Assembly (NCBI GenBank): GCA_949070545.1
Contig: CARTQV010000050.1
Coordinates: forward strand, 1 to 5,963
Reading direction: 5' to 3'
DNA length: 5,963 nt
DNA from: an uncultured Candidatus Saccharibacteria bacterium
GTDB lineage: Bacteria > Patescibacteriota > Saccharimonadia > Saccharimonadales > Saccharimonadaceae
Position numbers and translations under genes: made by a program. Shown here piece after piece: positions 1 to 5,231 of this stretch (positions within the stretch are counted from its first letter, which is position 1; every line of letters starts with the position of its first letter). Below the pieces are notes generated by a model, which worked only from the letters and a program-made list of their open reading frames with translations, had not been told where the DNA came from and ran no database searches.

Positions 1-1129
1 CGTCGCGTCCAGTAACGCTACGAGAAAGCTGTGCGAGAGCGATTACGGGGATTTCAAGTTCCCTAGCGAGTGTCTTGAGTCCACGAGAGATTTGAGTAAC
101 CTCTTGGACACGATTACCGGCATAACGGTCTGAACCTTGTAACAGTTGTAGGTAGTCAACGATGACCATACTGATATCATGATCATGGGCGGCACGGCGG
201 GCTTTGTTGCGAAGCTCAAGAATTGTCATTGAACTAGTGTCATCAAGATAGAGCGGAACTTCGCTCATGTCGCTCATAGCGTCGCCAATAGCAGTGAAAT
301 CTTCAGCCTCGATGTTGCCAGTGCGGATTTTCCAGTTGTCAACTCCAGAAACATCAGAAATCATACGATCGATGATTTCATTTTTGGCCATTTCCATGGA
401 GAAAAAGAGGACGCCTTTGTTTCCGCCGTTGCGTGTAGCGACATTATAAGCAAGATTTTGGGCGAAGGTAGTTTTTCCCATGGCAGGGCGAGCACCGACG
501 ATGATAAGATCGCCTTTTTGGAGGCCAGCGGTTTTTTTGTCGAGGACGCGGAAACCAGTTTTTAGCCCACGTAAAGCGCCTTTGTTTTTGTGGAGTTCTT
601 CGATCCGATCGTAAGCATCGATCAAAAGTTCTTCAAGCGCAACATAATCAGATTTTACGGTCTTATCGGAAACTTCGAAAAGATTTTTTTCGGCTTTGCC
701 GATTAGGTCTTCGATTTTCGTGCTGCCATCGTAAGCAGCGGTGGCAATTTCGCTACCGGCCTGGATTAAGCGACGACGAAGGGCAGCGGCAGCGACGATA
801 TCGGCATAAGCGTCAACATGTGAAGCAGTGGGGACAAAATTGGTGAGTTCAGTGAGGTAGGGTGCTCCACCGATACTTTTCAGAGTTTTGCGATCCTTGA
901 GCTCAGCCGTTAAGGTCATGAGGTCGATTGGGCGATGATGCTCATAGAGGGCAGTCATGCCTTTAAAAATGTCGATATGGCGAGGCTCATAGAAGTCCTC
1001 AGCTTTCAAAACTTCAAGCACATTCGGAAAAGCAGCATCAGAAAGTAGCAACGCACCGAGCAAAGATTTCTCGGCTTCTAGATCTTGCGGTGGTACGCGA
1101 CCAGCGCCAGACGAATTCGATTCCTCCAT
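1..1129 (-). CDS. dnaB: Replicative DNA helicase DnaB (3' end cut by window edge)
   Basis: Hexameric helicase that unwinds DNA ahead of the replication fork using ATP; cytoplasmic. I translated it by hand: 376 codons are present, starting at the ATG at 1129, and the C-terminus lies outside the window. The start is supported by a strong GGAGGA Shine-Dalgarno a few bases upstream and by the family-typical opening PPQDLEAEKSLLGALL. Residues about 13-115 match the DnaB N-terminal domain. A linker follows, then the RecA-like domain with Walker A GARPAMGKT (residues 212-220), the segment FFSMEM, and Walker B IVDYLQLL (Asp near 325). The visible part ends at PVIALAQLSRSVTGRD, the conserved H4 region. 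It begins 28 bases after the dnaX stop, in the same probable operon. No inactivating change is seen. Identity is very secure. Confidence 0.97.
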   Translation of the reverse strand, partial: MEESNSSGAGRVPPQDLEAEKSLLGALLLSDAAFPNVLEVLKAEDFYEPRHIDIFKGMTALYEHHRPIDLMTLTAELKDRKTLKSIGGAPYLTELTNFVPTASHVDAYADIVAAAALRRRLIQAGSEIATAAYDGSTKIEDLIGKAEKNLFEVSDKTVKSDYVALEELLIDAYDRIEELHKNKGALRGLKTGFRVLDKKTAGLQKGDLIIVGARPAMGKTTFAQNLAYNVATRNGGNKGVLFFSMEMAKNEIIDRMISDVSGVDNWKIRTGNIEAEDFTAIGDAMSDMSEVPLYLDDTSSMTILELRNKARRAAHDHDISMVIVDYLQLLQGSDRYAGNRVQEVTQISRGLKTLARELEIPVIALAQLSRSVTGRD

Positions 1130-1157
1130 AGACTTTCCTCCATGACGACCAGATGAG

Positions 1158-2558
1158 CTAGAACGGCAGATCGCCTTTAACTTCTTGAACTCCTCCCATT
1201 ATAGCAGAAACTTGGGAAATTGTGGCGTCTTCGGACGCAGTAGTTTCTTCGATGTTGTGAATGATGAGTTGAATATTTGGTAAGGCAGCAGTGAGGATTT
1301 TGTTGTTACCTGGGCGTTCAAGGATGTTTTTGGCGAATTTTTGGCTTGGGAAGATATGCAGAGTTTTGCCGTCGAACTCATGATCGACTTTCTGTAGTTG
1401 GCTATAAATCGCATCGCTTTGTTCATGGATCACTTCGATGAACTCTTCCCAAGAAAAGTTAGCGGATGATGTTTCTTTTGGCTGAGGCTTCTGCAATTTT
1501 TCGGGTGCCTTGTTTTTTGCTATTGCCTCTGGTGCAGGTTCTTTATTGATAAAATTTGCTTTGCGCTCGGCGGGACTTGTACGGTTATCCATTGAGGAAT
1601 CGGCACTGGGAGTAATCCTCGTCGGTGCAGTCTCAAATTCTAACAACGCAAGTAATAGTTTTGCTTCCGGGAAGGGTGATTGTACTTCGGGCAGTTTGGC
1701 GAGAAGCGACAAAGTTTCGGGGCGAGGATTTGTGACTATGTTTGTGATTAGCTCACTGGCAATAATTTCGGGTTTGATGCCGGAGTTTAGCAAATCTTCT
1801 AATAGTTTGTGGATTTTTGTGCTATTTCTTTCATTGTAAGCTTCAACGAGGCTCTTGATACTCTCGTCTTGGGGTAAGCCGAGGGCGGATGCTAGAATAT
1901 CGGCAGTAATTTTTCCTGTGGAGAGATTAGCGACCTGGTCGAGGAGACTGAGCGAATCGCGAAAAGAGCCGCCACCGCGTGTCACGACAAGTTCAAGCGC
2001 AGCGTCATTAATTGGGATTTTTTCTTTTTGCGCGATTTTTTTGAGGTGCAATTTCATCGTTTCAGCGTCGGCTAGTTTGAATGTGTGAACTTGGGTGCGT
2101 GAAGAGATGGTGATGGGGACTTTGTGCGCGTCAGTGGTTGCCATGATGAAAATGACGTGTTCGGGGGGTTCCTCAAGGGTTTTGAGCAGTGCGTTCGAAG
2201 CACTCTTAGTTAACATGTGGACTTCGTCAATGATGTAGACTTTGTATTTTCCTTTTGTTGGGGCGATGATGGCCTTTTCGCGTAAGTCGCGGATATTATC
2301 GACGCCAGTGTTTGAGGCCGCGTCGATTTCAATGATATCAAGATAGCTGTCTTCAATTTGGTAGTTGAAGTCGTTGACGGCGTGAGCAAAAATCCGCGCG
2401 ACGGAAGTTTTTCCAGTTCCGCGTGGACCGATAAAAAGATAAGCGTGACTCAGTTTGTTGTTTTTGATGGATTGCGCGAGAATGTCTGTAACTTGTTTTT
2501 GTCCGACAACATCTTCCAACTTTGTCGGACGGTATTTGCGGTATAGAACCTGTCCCAT
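1158..2558 (-). CDS. dnaX: DNA polymerase III clamp-loader subunit gamma/tau (DnaX), lacking the zinc-binding segment
   Basis: AAA+ ATPase subunit of the clamp loader, which opens and loads the sliding clamp at the fork. Of 466 residues, the N-terminal core shows the opening LYRKYRPTKLEDVVGQ, Walker A GPRGTGKTS (44-52), Walker B VYIIDE (107-112), KTLEEPPEH (126-134), sensor 1 ATTD (140-143), arginine-finger SR (153-154) and sensor 2 GGSFRDSLSLLDQ (around Arg200). The oligomerisation domain III covers about 230-308. A Pro/Ala/Lys-rich linker follows, then a C-terminal module (about 384-466) resembling a short tau tail. Odd: the four-cysteine zinc segment that normally follows Walker A is missing, and the protein has no cysteine at all. 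The SRC motif reads SRT. The ATG directly abuts the TAA of the upstream gene, with no clear Shine-Dalgarno, suggesting translational coupling. A slippery heptamer lies at codons 347-349. Confidence 0.96.
   Translation of the reverse strand: MGQVLYRKYRPTKLEDVVGQKQVTDILAQSIKNNKLSHAYLFIGPRGTGKTSVARIFAHAVNDFNYQIEDSYLDIIEIDAASNTGVDNIRDLREKAIIAPTKGKYKVYIIDEVHMLTKSASNALLKTLEEPPEHVIFIMATTDAHKVPITISSRTQVHTFKLADAETMKLHLKKIAQKEKIPINDAALELVVTRGGGSFRDSLSLLDQVANLSTGKITADILASALGLPQDESIKSLVEAYNERNSTKIHKLLEDLLNSGIKPEIIASELITNIVTNPRPETLSLLAKLPEVQSPFPEAKLLLALLEFETAPTRITPSADSSMDNRTSPAERKANFINKEPAPEAIAKNKAPEKLQKPQPKETSSANFSWEEFIEVIHEQSDAIYSQLQKVDHEFDGKTLHIFPSQKFAKNILERPGNNKILTAALPNIQLIIHNIEETTASEDATISQVSAIMGGVQEVKGDLPF
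1512..1530 (-). promoter_or_regulatory. Candidate -1 frameshift signal inside dnaX
   Basis: The heptamer A AAA AAC (1518-1512, reading leftwards) is in the correct X XXY YYZ phase relative to dnaX, at residues 347-349. A Shine-Dalgarno-like AGAGG (1530-1526) lies 7 bases upstream, similar to the layout of the E. coli dnaX signal. A slip to -1 would add 17 codons and then reach TAA, giving a protein of about 366 residues that keeps the AAA+ core and domain III and loses the C-terminal module. The A6 run could also cause transcriptional slippage. Downstream structure is weak (AGGC...GCCT), and E. coli uses AAG rather than AAC, so this is a candidate only. Confidence 0.35.
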
Positions 2559-3077
2559 TTAGAGGGCGGCCTCGACGGCAGCCCAAGCGGCTTGTTCGTT
2601 GTTGGCAGGAATAATGGCGGAAACCTGGCTACCTTCGCGCAAGTGGAAATAAGTCACAGAGGCATAGAGAATTTCGTACTCTCGACCGTTCACCTCGATA
2701 TAATATTTATCGTCGTGGTGGATTAGAGTCCCGATGACAGCCTTACGTTCGACTGGACCGATCTGCTTATAAAGGAAACGCCCTTCGGGAGTAATCGTGA
2801 GCTTCAGGATATCTCCCTCGATCAGCTTAGATTTTGAGGCATAATTCGCAGGAACCGGATAATTCTTTCCGTCAGGGCCAATCATAATCTGTCCGTCAAA
2901 AACTCCTTCGATAACCTTCCCTTCGGGGCTAGAAACAACTGTTTCACGAGGAGCGGTGATCGCTTCACCATCACCGAGCACAGAAATCAACAGCTCTTTC
3001 GCAGCAGCTAAATTTGTCTCGGCCTCTTGGATCAGGCCACGTAGTCTTTTGATTTGTTTTTCTGGTAGTTCAGACAT
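2559..3077 (-). CDS. Conserved CPR protein of unknown function with an internal duplication, upstream of dnaX
   Basis: No function is assigned. It is 172 residues from the ATG at 3077; a GTG at 3080 directly before it is an alternative start, and an in-frame stop lies a few codons further up. I recall close relatives in many CPR genomes sharing the cores EGVFDGQ, GPDGK.YPVPANYASKSKL, EGD.LKLTI, YKQIGPVER and ASVTYF, but could not search. Residues 5-36 form a charged amphipathic helix, possibly a coiled coil. The rest is probably beta-rich, with two similar halves: about 58-99 (DGKNYPVPANYASKSKLIEGD) and about 116-159 (NGREYEILYASVTYFHLREGS). There is no signal peptide, membrane helix or cysteine, so it is probably cytosolic. 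The Shine-Dalgarno (GAGG) sits unusually close to the start. It leads the dnaX-dnaB operon, which suggests, without proving, a role linked to replication or general gene expression. Confidence 0.9.
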   Translation of the reverse strand: MSELPEKQIKRLRGLIQEAETNLAAAKELLISVLGDGEAITAPRETVVSSPEGKVIEGVFDGQIMIGPDGKNYPVPANYASKSKLIEGDILKLTITPEGRFLYKQIGPVERKAVIGTLIHHDDKYYIEVNGREYEILYASVTYFHLREGSQVSAIIPANNEQAAWAAVEAAL

Positions 3078-3121
3078 CACCTCGCATCCAGTCTGTCATT
3101 AACTTTTAATACTGACCTTAT

Positions 3122-3148
3122 ATTATACCTTTGACCTTCAAAAGTCAA
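3122..3148 (-). promoter_or_regulatory. Promoter of the hypothetical-dnaX-dnaB operon
   Basis: On the minus strand there is TTGACT (3148-3143) and TATAAT (3127-3122) with a short 15-base spacer. Using the overlapping TAATAT as the -10 gives 17 bases. Transcription would begin near 3115, leaving a leader of about 35-40 bases. An imperfect dyad, TTGACyTT facing AAGGTCAA (3131-3148), covers the -35 and spacer and could be an operator. Confidence 0.7.
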
Positions 3149-3253
3149 CTATGGCTTTTCGGATGTTTTCCACTGCGCTAACGGCGGTCGACGTGAGAAT
3201 GTTGTAAAAATTACAAGTAACCATAAACCTAATAAATATTGCATGAAAAGTTC

Positions 3254-3275
3254 AAAAAAGACCCCTTGCGGGGTC
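3254..3275 (-). terminator. Intrinsic terminator after rplL
   Basis: The minus strand reads GACCCC-GCAA-GGGGTC followed by six T. This is a perfect 6-bp GC-rich stem with a tetraloop, 25 bases after the rplL stop. It ends the rplJ-rplL transcript before the next promoter. Confidence 0.92.
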
Positions 3276-3300
3276 AATTAACATACTAGCAGTTCTCAGA

Positions 3301-3681
3301 TTAAGCCAATTCGACGGTTGCGCCAGCTTCTTCCAAGCTTTTCTTCATGGTTTCAGCTTCGTCTTTCTTGACGCTTTCCTTCACGGTTGCAGGGGCGCCA
3401 TCAACGATCGCTTTTGCTTCGCCGAGTCCGAGACCAGTGATTTCTTTCACGGCTTTGATGACGGCAATTTTCTGAGCACCAGCGTCTTTCAGAACGACGT
3501 TGAATTCAGATTTTTCGTCAGCGGCAGCCGCGCCACCTTCGGCAGGAGCAGCAGCAACTGCGACTGCAGCGGCGGCTGGCTCGATGCCATATTCGTCTTT
3601 GAGTAGGTTTTTGAGTTCATTGACTTCGAGAATGGTCATGTTTACCAATTCGTCGGCCAATTTTTTGATATCTGTAGCCAT
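3301..3681 (-). CDS. rplL: 50S ribosomal protein L7/L12
   Basis: Stalk protein present in multiple copies per ribosome; it recruits and activates translational GTPases. The length, 126 residues, is normal. Residues 1-36 are the helical N-terminal dimerisation domain that binds L10 (LADELVNMTILEVNELKNLL). Residues about 37-57 are the Ala/Gly-rich flexible hinge. From about 58 the globular C-terminal domain shows EFNVVLKDAG, KIAVIKAVKEITGLGLGEAK (the conserved factor-binding helices) and VKESVKKDEAE...LEEAGATVELA. An AAAGGA Shine-Dalgarno lies about 8 bases before the ATG. It follows rplJ, as in most bacteria, but across an unusually long 174-base gap containing a large inverted repeat, which may affect its expression relative to L10. 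A strong terminator follows. Confidence 0.98.
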   Translation of the reverse strand: MATDIKKLADELVNMTILEVNELKNLLKDEYGIEPAAAAVAVAAAPAEGGAAAADEKSEFNVVLKDAGAQKIAVIKAVKEITGLGLGEAKAIVDGAPATVKESVKKDEAETMKKSLEEAGATVELA

Positions 3682-3702
3682 TTTAGTAAATCCTTTCTAT
3701 TC

Positions 3703-3813
3703 CAATAACTTACCAACTTTTTGAGAAGTGCGTCGCGCCAGCCCGCCGTTGCGGGTGTCGCGCGCTCGTCCTCGCCGTAGCTCCGGATCTTCTCAAAAAG
3801 TGGCAAGTTATTG
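3703..3813. repeat. 111-base inverted-repeat element between rplJ and rplL
   Basis: The outer arms 3703-3728 and 3789-3813 are complementary over about 25 bases with one single-base gap and one mismatch. They are AT-rich (aataactta..ctttttgagaag). The 60-base centre is about 75% GC by my count (45 of 60) and contains a nested hairpin, cccgc-cgtt-gcggg (3742-3755), with a further cgcgc/gcgcg pair outside it. As RNA this would be a very stable cruciform-like hairpin. It could be a MITE-like insertion or an RNA-processing or attenuation element that sets the L10:L12 ratio. No target-site duplication is apparent. Confidence 0.85.
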
Positions 3814-3824
3814 AGTTGTAAATG

Positions 3825-3839
3825 ATTATTAAAAATAAT
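3825..3839. repeat. Small AT-only palindrome after rplJ
   Basis: attatt-aaa-aataat is a perfect 6-bp dyad 17 bases beyond the rplJ stop. It is AT-only and has no terminal T run on the minus strand, so it is unlikely to terminate. It may be incidental or part of the intergenic RNA fold. Confidence 0.4.
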
Positions 3840-3855
3840 TAGTTGATTGCTGAAA

Positions 3856-4377
3856 TTAGGCAGCTTTGGCTTCCAATCCAGAAATGATCCCAGAAAGTCC
3901 ACCGCTGATGCCGGAAATGACATCGTTTGCTGGCGAGAGCAAATCGGCCACAACACTGGCGATGAGCTCTTCTTTCGATGGCATCTTGGCGAGAGTTGTG
4001 ATCTCGTCTTGATCCATCGCTTTACCTTCGTTAGAGAAGCCGCCCGCGAGCTCGAGCGCTGGGTGAGTTTTGGCGAAATTGGCCAAAACTTTTGCCGGAG
4101 CGATCTCGTCGCTGTCGGAAATCGCATAGACTAGTTGTCCAGTCAGGCCAGTCGTGTCGGTGTCTTTGTAGACGGCGATTTCGCCCATTGCGACACGCAC
4201 GAGACGGTTTTTCACGACTTTGATTTTCACGCCAGCTTCGCGCGCAGCCCTGCGCAAATCTTGCATATCAGCGACACTGAGTCCTTGATAGCGAGCATAA
4301 GCGGTGAGTTTCGCGTCGGAAAGTAAGCTTGTCAAATCAGCAACCAAAGTATCTTTTTTCGCTTTTGAAATTGCCAT
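3856..4377 (-). CDS. rplJ: 50S ribosomal protein L10
   Basis: Base of the ribosomal stalk: it binds 23S rRNA beside L11 and carries L7/L12 dimers on its C-terminal helix. The length, 173 residues, is normal. Visible hallmarks are an N-terminal KAKKDTLVADL helix, YARYQGLSVADMQDLRRAAREAG, VKIKVVKNRLVRVAM (residues about 50-64, the conserved VvKNtL region), and a C-terminal helical part with ALELAGGF, the EITTLAKMPSKEELIASV segment and the Ala/Gly/Ile-rich tail that binds L12. The start is supported by AGGAA five bases before the ATG. It is transcribed from its own promoter at 4512-4540 through a roughly 130-base leader with an L10-type control element, so autoregulation by the L10-L12 complex is expected. 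Confidence 0.98.
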   Translation of the reverse strand: MAISKAKKDTLVADLTSLLSDAKLTAYARYQGLSVADMQDLRRAAREAGVKIKVVKNRLVRVAMGEIAVYKDTDTTGLTGQLVYAISDSDEIAPAKVLANFAKTHPALELAGGFSNEGKAMDQDEITTLAKMPSKEELIASVVADLLSPANDVISGISGGLSGIISGLEAKAA

Positions 4378-4448
4378 AAAAGTTCCTAAGGTTAAATTGA
4401 TATTTCTGCTAGTGATGTTAATCTCCGTTACCCTCTAGACCCCAAAAG

Positions 4449-4500
4449 AATTGTTCCTCGGTAGCATGATTAAGAGTTTCCTCCGCCACTGTCTTTAGAA
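4449..4500 (-). promoter_or_regulatory. L10 (rplJ) mRNA leader with kink-turn-like motif
   Basis: In the rplJ 5' leader the minus strand carries AGACAG (4494-4489), then GUGGC pairing with GCUAC, enclosing a GAG-GAAA-CUC mini-hairpin and a UUAAUCAU bulge, followed by CCGAGG (4461-4456). From memory, this order (AGACAG, GNRA-capped hairpin, UUAAU bulge, UACCGAGG) matches the L10_leader RNA family, which binds the L10(L12) complex and represses the operon when ribosomal protein is in excess. It was not checked against a covariance model. Confidence 0.72.
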
Positions 4501-4511
4501 TAACTGTTCTC

Positions 4512-4540
4512 ATTATAGCAAAGAGTGGATAAAAAAGCAA
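4512..4540 (-). promoter_or_regulatory. Promoter of the rplJ-rplL operon
   Basis: TTGCTT (-35, 4540-4535) and a perfect TATAAT (-10, 4517-4512) with a 17-base spacer. The predicted start near 4505 gives a leader of about 128 bases that begins just before the L10-leader motif. The -35 overlaps the T-rich end of the preceding terminator. Confidence 0.85.
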
Positions 4541-4562
4541 GCCTGGCAACAAAATGCCAGGC
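4531..4562 (-). terminator. Intrinsic terminator after the small membrane protein gene
   Basis: The minus strand reads GCCTGGCA, loop TTTTGT, TGCCAGGC, then TTGCTTTTTT. It is a perfect 8-bp stem with a T-rich tail, 12 bases after the stop of the membrane protein gene. It isolates that gene from rplJ. Confidence 0.9.
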
Positions 4563-4582
4563 TATAGAAACTAACTAGTTAG
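4562..4582. repeat. 21-base near-direct repeat, copy 1
   Basis: The plus strand reads ctatagaaactaactagtt plus ag. It matches 5211-5231 at 19 of 21 positions in the same orientation. This copy spans the 3' end of the membrane protein gene, including its stop codon, and touches the terminator stem. The core ctaactagttag is palindromic and holds several stop codons. Confidence 0.75.
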
Positions 4583-5051
4583 TTGCCCCCTCAGTAATAG
4601 CCGCAATGGCCCATTCATTACAGAATAAGACAATGATTGCTATAAATGTCCAAATAAAGCGTATGCCATCGTTATCGTAATACATAAAGATGGCAACAAT
4701 GAACAAAGTCCACGTAGTGGCCACTCCTAATGCTGCTAGACCGAAAAATCCCATAGCTATCATTATGATAGAGGCAATAACTCCAGCAATAATAAATATT
4801 GCCAACCCAAGATTAAATGCCCAACAATGCTTTGCTATGAATGGCCAGAGGCTCAGCTGGATTAGCCAGACATAGGTGATAGCGCAGAGTGCTGTGATGG
4901 CAGTGCAGTGTCTTTTGTAGGATGCGCTTCTCTTCCCACCTAATCTGTGTTCAGCGATAAAGCTACACCAAATCATACCGAGCGTCGGTAGGATAATCAT
5001 GAGTGACAGCGTTACTGCTGGCTCCCTGATGAAGTTTAAGATAGTTCCCAT
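4575..5051 (-). CDS. Small multi-pass membrane protein of unknown function
   Basis: I do not recognise this protein. It has 158 residues and about five hydrophobic helices, near 12-33, 49-73, 79-103, 104-125 and 129-152. The loop 34-48 is rich in Arg and Lys (HRLGGKRSASYKRH) and so probably cytoplasmic; the DND turn at 126-128 would then face outside. It has five cysteines and many tryptophans, and no catalytic motif is evident. It has its own promoter, an AGGGGG Shine-Dalgarno eight bases before the ATG, and its own terminator, so it is a complete independent unit. It is lodged between rplK and rplJ, is by eye more AT-rich than the ribosomal genes, and is bounded by two 21-base near-direct repeats. 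This makes it look like an inserted cassette. That it is a real gene is well supported by these signals; its function is not. Confidence 0.8.
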   Translation of the reverse strand: MGTILNFIREPAVTLSLMIILPTLGMIWCSFIAEHRLGGKRSASYKRHCTAITALCAITYVWLIQLSLWPFIAKHCWAFNLGLAIFIIAGVIASIIMIAMGFFGLAALGVATTWTLFIVAIFMYYDNDGIRFIWTFIAIIVLFCNEWAIAAITEGATN

Positions 5052-5059
5052 TTTGAATT

Positions 5060-5065
5060 CCCCCT
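5060..5065 (-). promoter_or_regulatory. Ribosome binding site of the membrane protein gene
   Basis: AGGGGG on the minus strand, eight bases before the ATG at 5051. It decides this start, since no other in-frame ATG nearby has such a site. Confidence 0.75.
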
Positions 5066-5082
5066 CTCGAGTTTTAAGTTAC

Positions 5083-5104
5083 TTGCGAATCATAATTTTC
5101 GCAA
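5083..5104 (-). promoter_or_regulatory. Inverted repeat at the 5' end of the membrane protein mRNA
   Basis: TTGCGAA and TTCGCAA, perfect 7-base arms separated by eight bases, begin about six bases after the predicted transcription start (near 5110). It could be an operator just downstream of the promoter or a 5' mRNA hairpin that protects the transcript. It has no T run, so it is not a terminator. Confidence 0.5.
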
Positions 5105-5116
5105 CCTTATCTTATC

Positions 5117-5145
5117 ATTCTAGCACAGATTGTATAAAAAGTCAA
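5117..5145 (-). promoter_or_regulatory. Promoter of the membrane protein gene
   Basis: TTGACT (5145-5140) and TAGAAT (5122-5117) with an ideal 17-base spacer, about 65 bases upstream of the ATG. It is the only good sigma70-type match in this intergenic stretch. Confidence 0.82.
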
Positions 5146-5210
5146 TATTGAGATATTAAGAAATGATGTTGTTGCATGGTGATGATCGAATGTAACTCAC
5201 CCTCCTCCTA

Positions 5211-5231
5211 CTATAGACACTAACTAGCTAG
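5211..5231. repeat. 21-base near-direct repeat, copy 2
   Basis: The plus strand reads ctatagacactaactagct plus ag, matching 4562-4582 at 19 of 21 positions. It covers the last codons and stop of the FISUMP fragment. The stop codons of the two genes fall at different offsets in the repeat, so it is not shared coding sequence. Confidence 0.75.

Noticed and set aside
1120..1144. Upstream ATG at 1144 as the dnaB start
   Set aside because: It is out of frame with dnaB. The repeated ATGGAGGAA gives two starts, but only the one at 1129 leads into the helicase, and the upstream copy supplies its Shine-Dalgarno.
267..2586. Plus-strand open frames and further minus-strand frames across dnaB and dnaX
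   Set aside because: All lie within convincing conserved genes, lack ribosome binding sites and show no recognisable family features.
3070..3099. Nine-codon frame ATGACAGACTGG...TGA overlapping the start of the unknown CPR gene
   Set aside because: Too short to judge and without a Shine-Dalgarno. It could couple translation to the next gene, but the overlap may be coincidental.
3160..3195. tRNA-like D-arm (minus strand TTAGCGCAGTGG)
   Set aside because: No T-arm consensus, anticodon stem or acceptor pairing follows, so it is a chance A-box-like string.
3202..3216. Small palindrome ttgtaa-aaa-ttacaa in the rplL-operon gap
   Set aside because: AT-only 6-bp arms with no T run and no position relative to a promoter that would suggest function; likely chance in AT-rich spacer.
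3642..4127. 161-residue minus-strand open frame across the rplJ end, the inverted repeat and the rplL start
   Set aside because: It overlaps the clear rplJ and rplL genes in another frame, has Arg/Ser/Leu-rich shadow composition, and covers the inverted repeat non-selectively.
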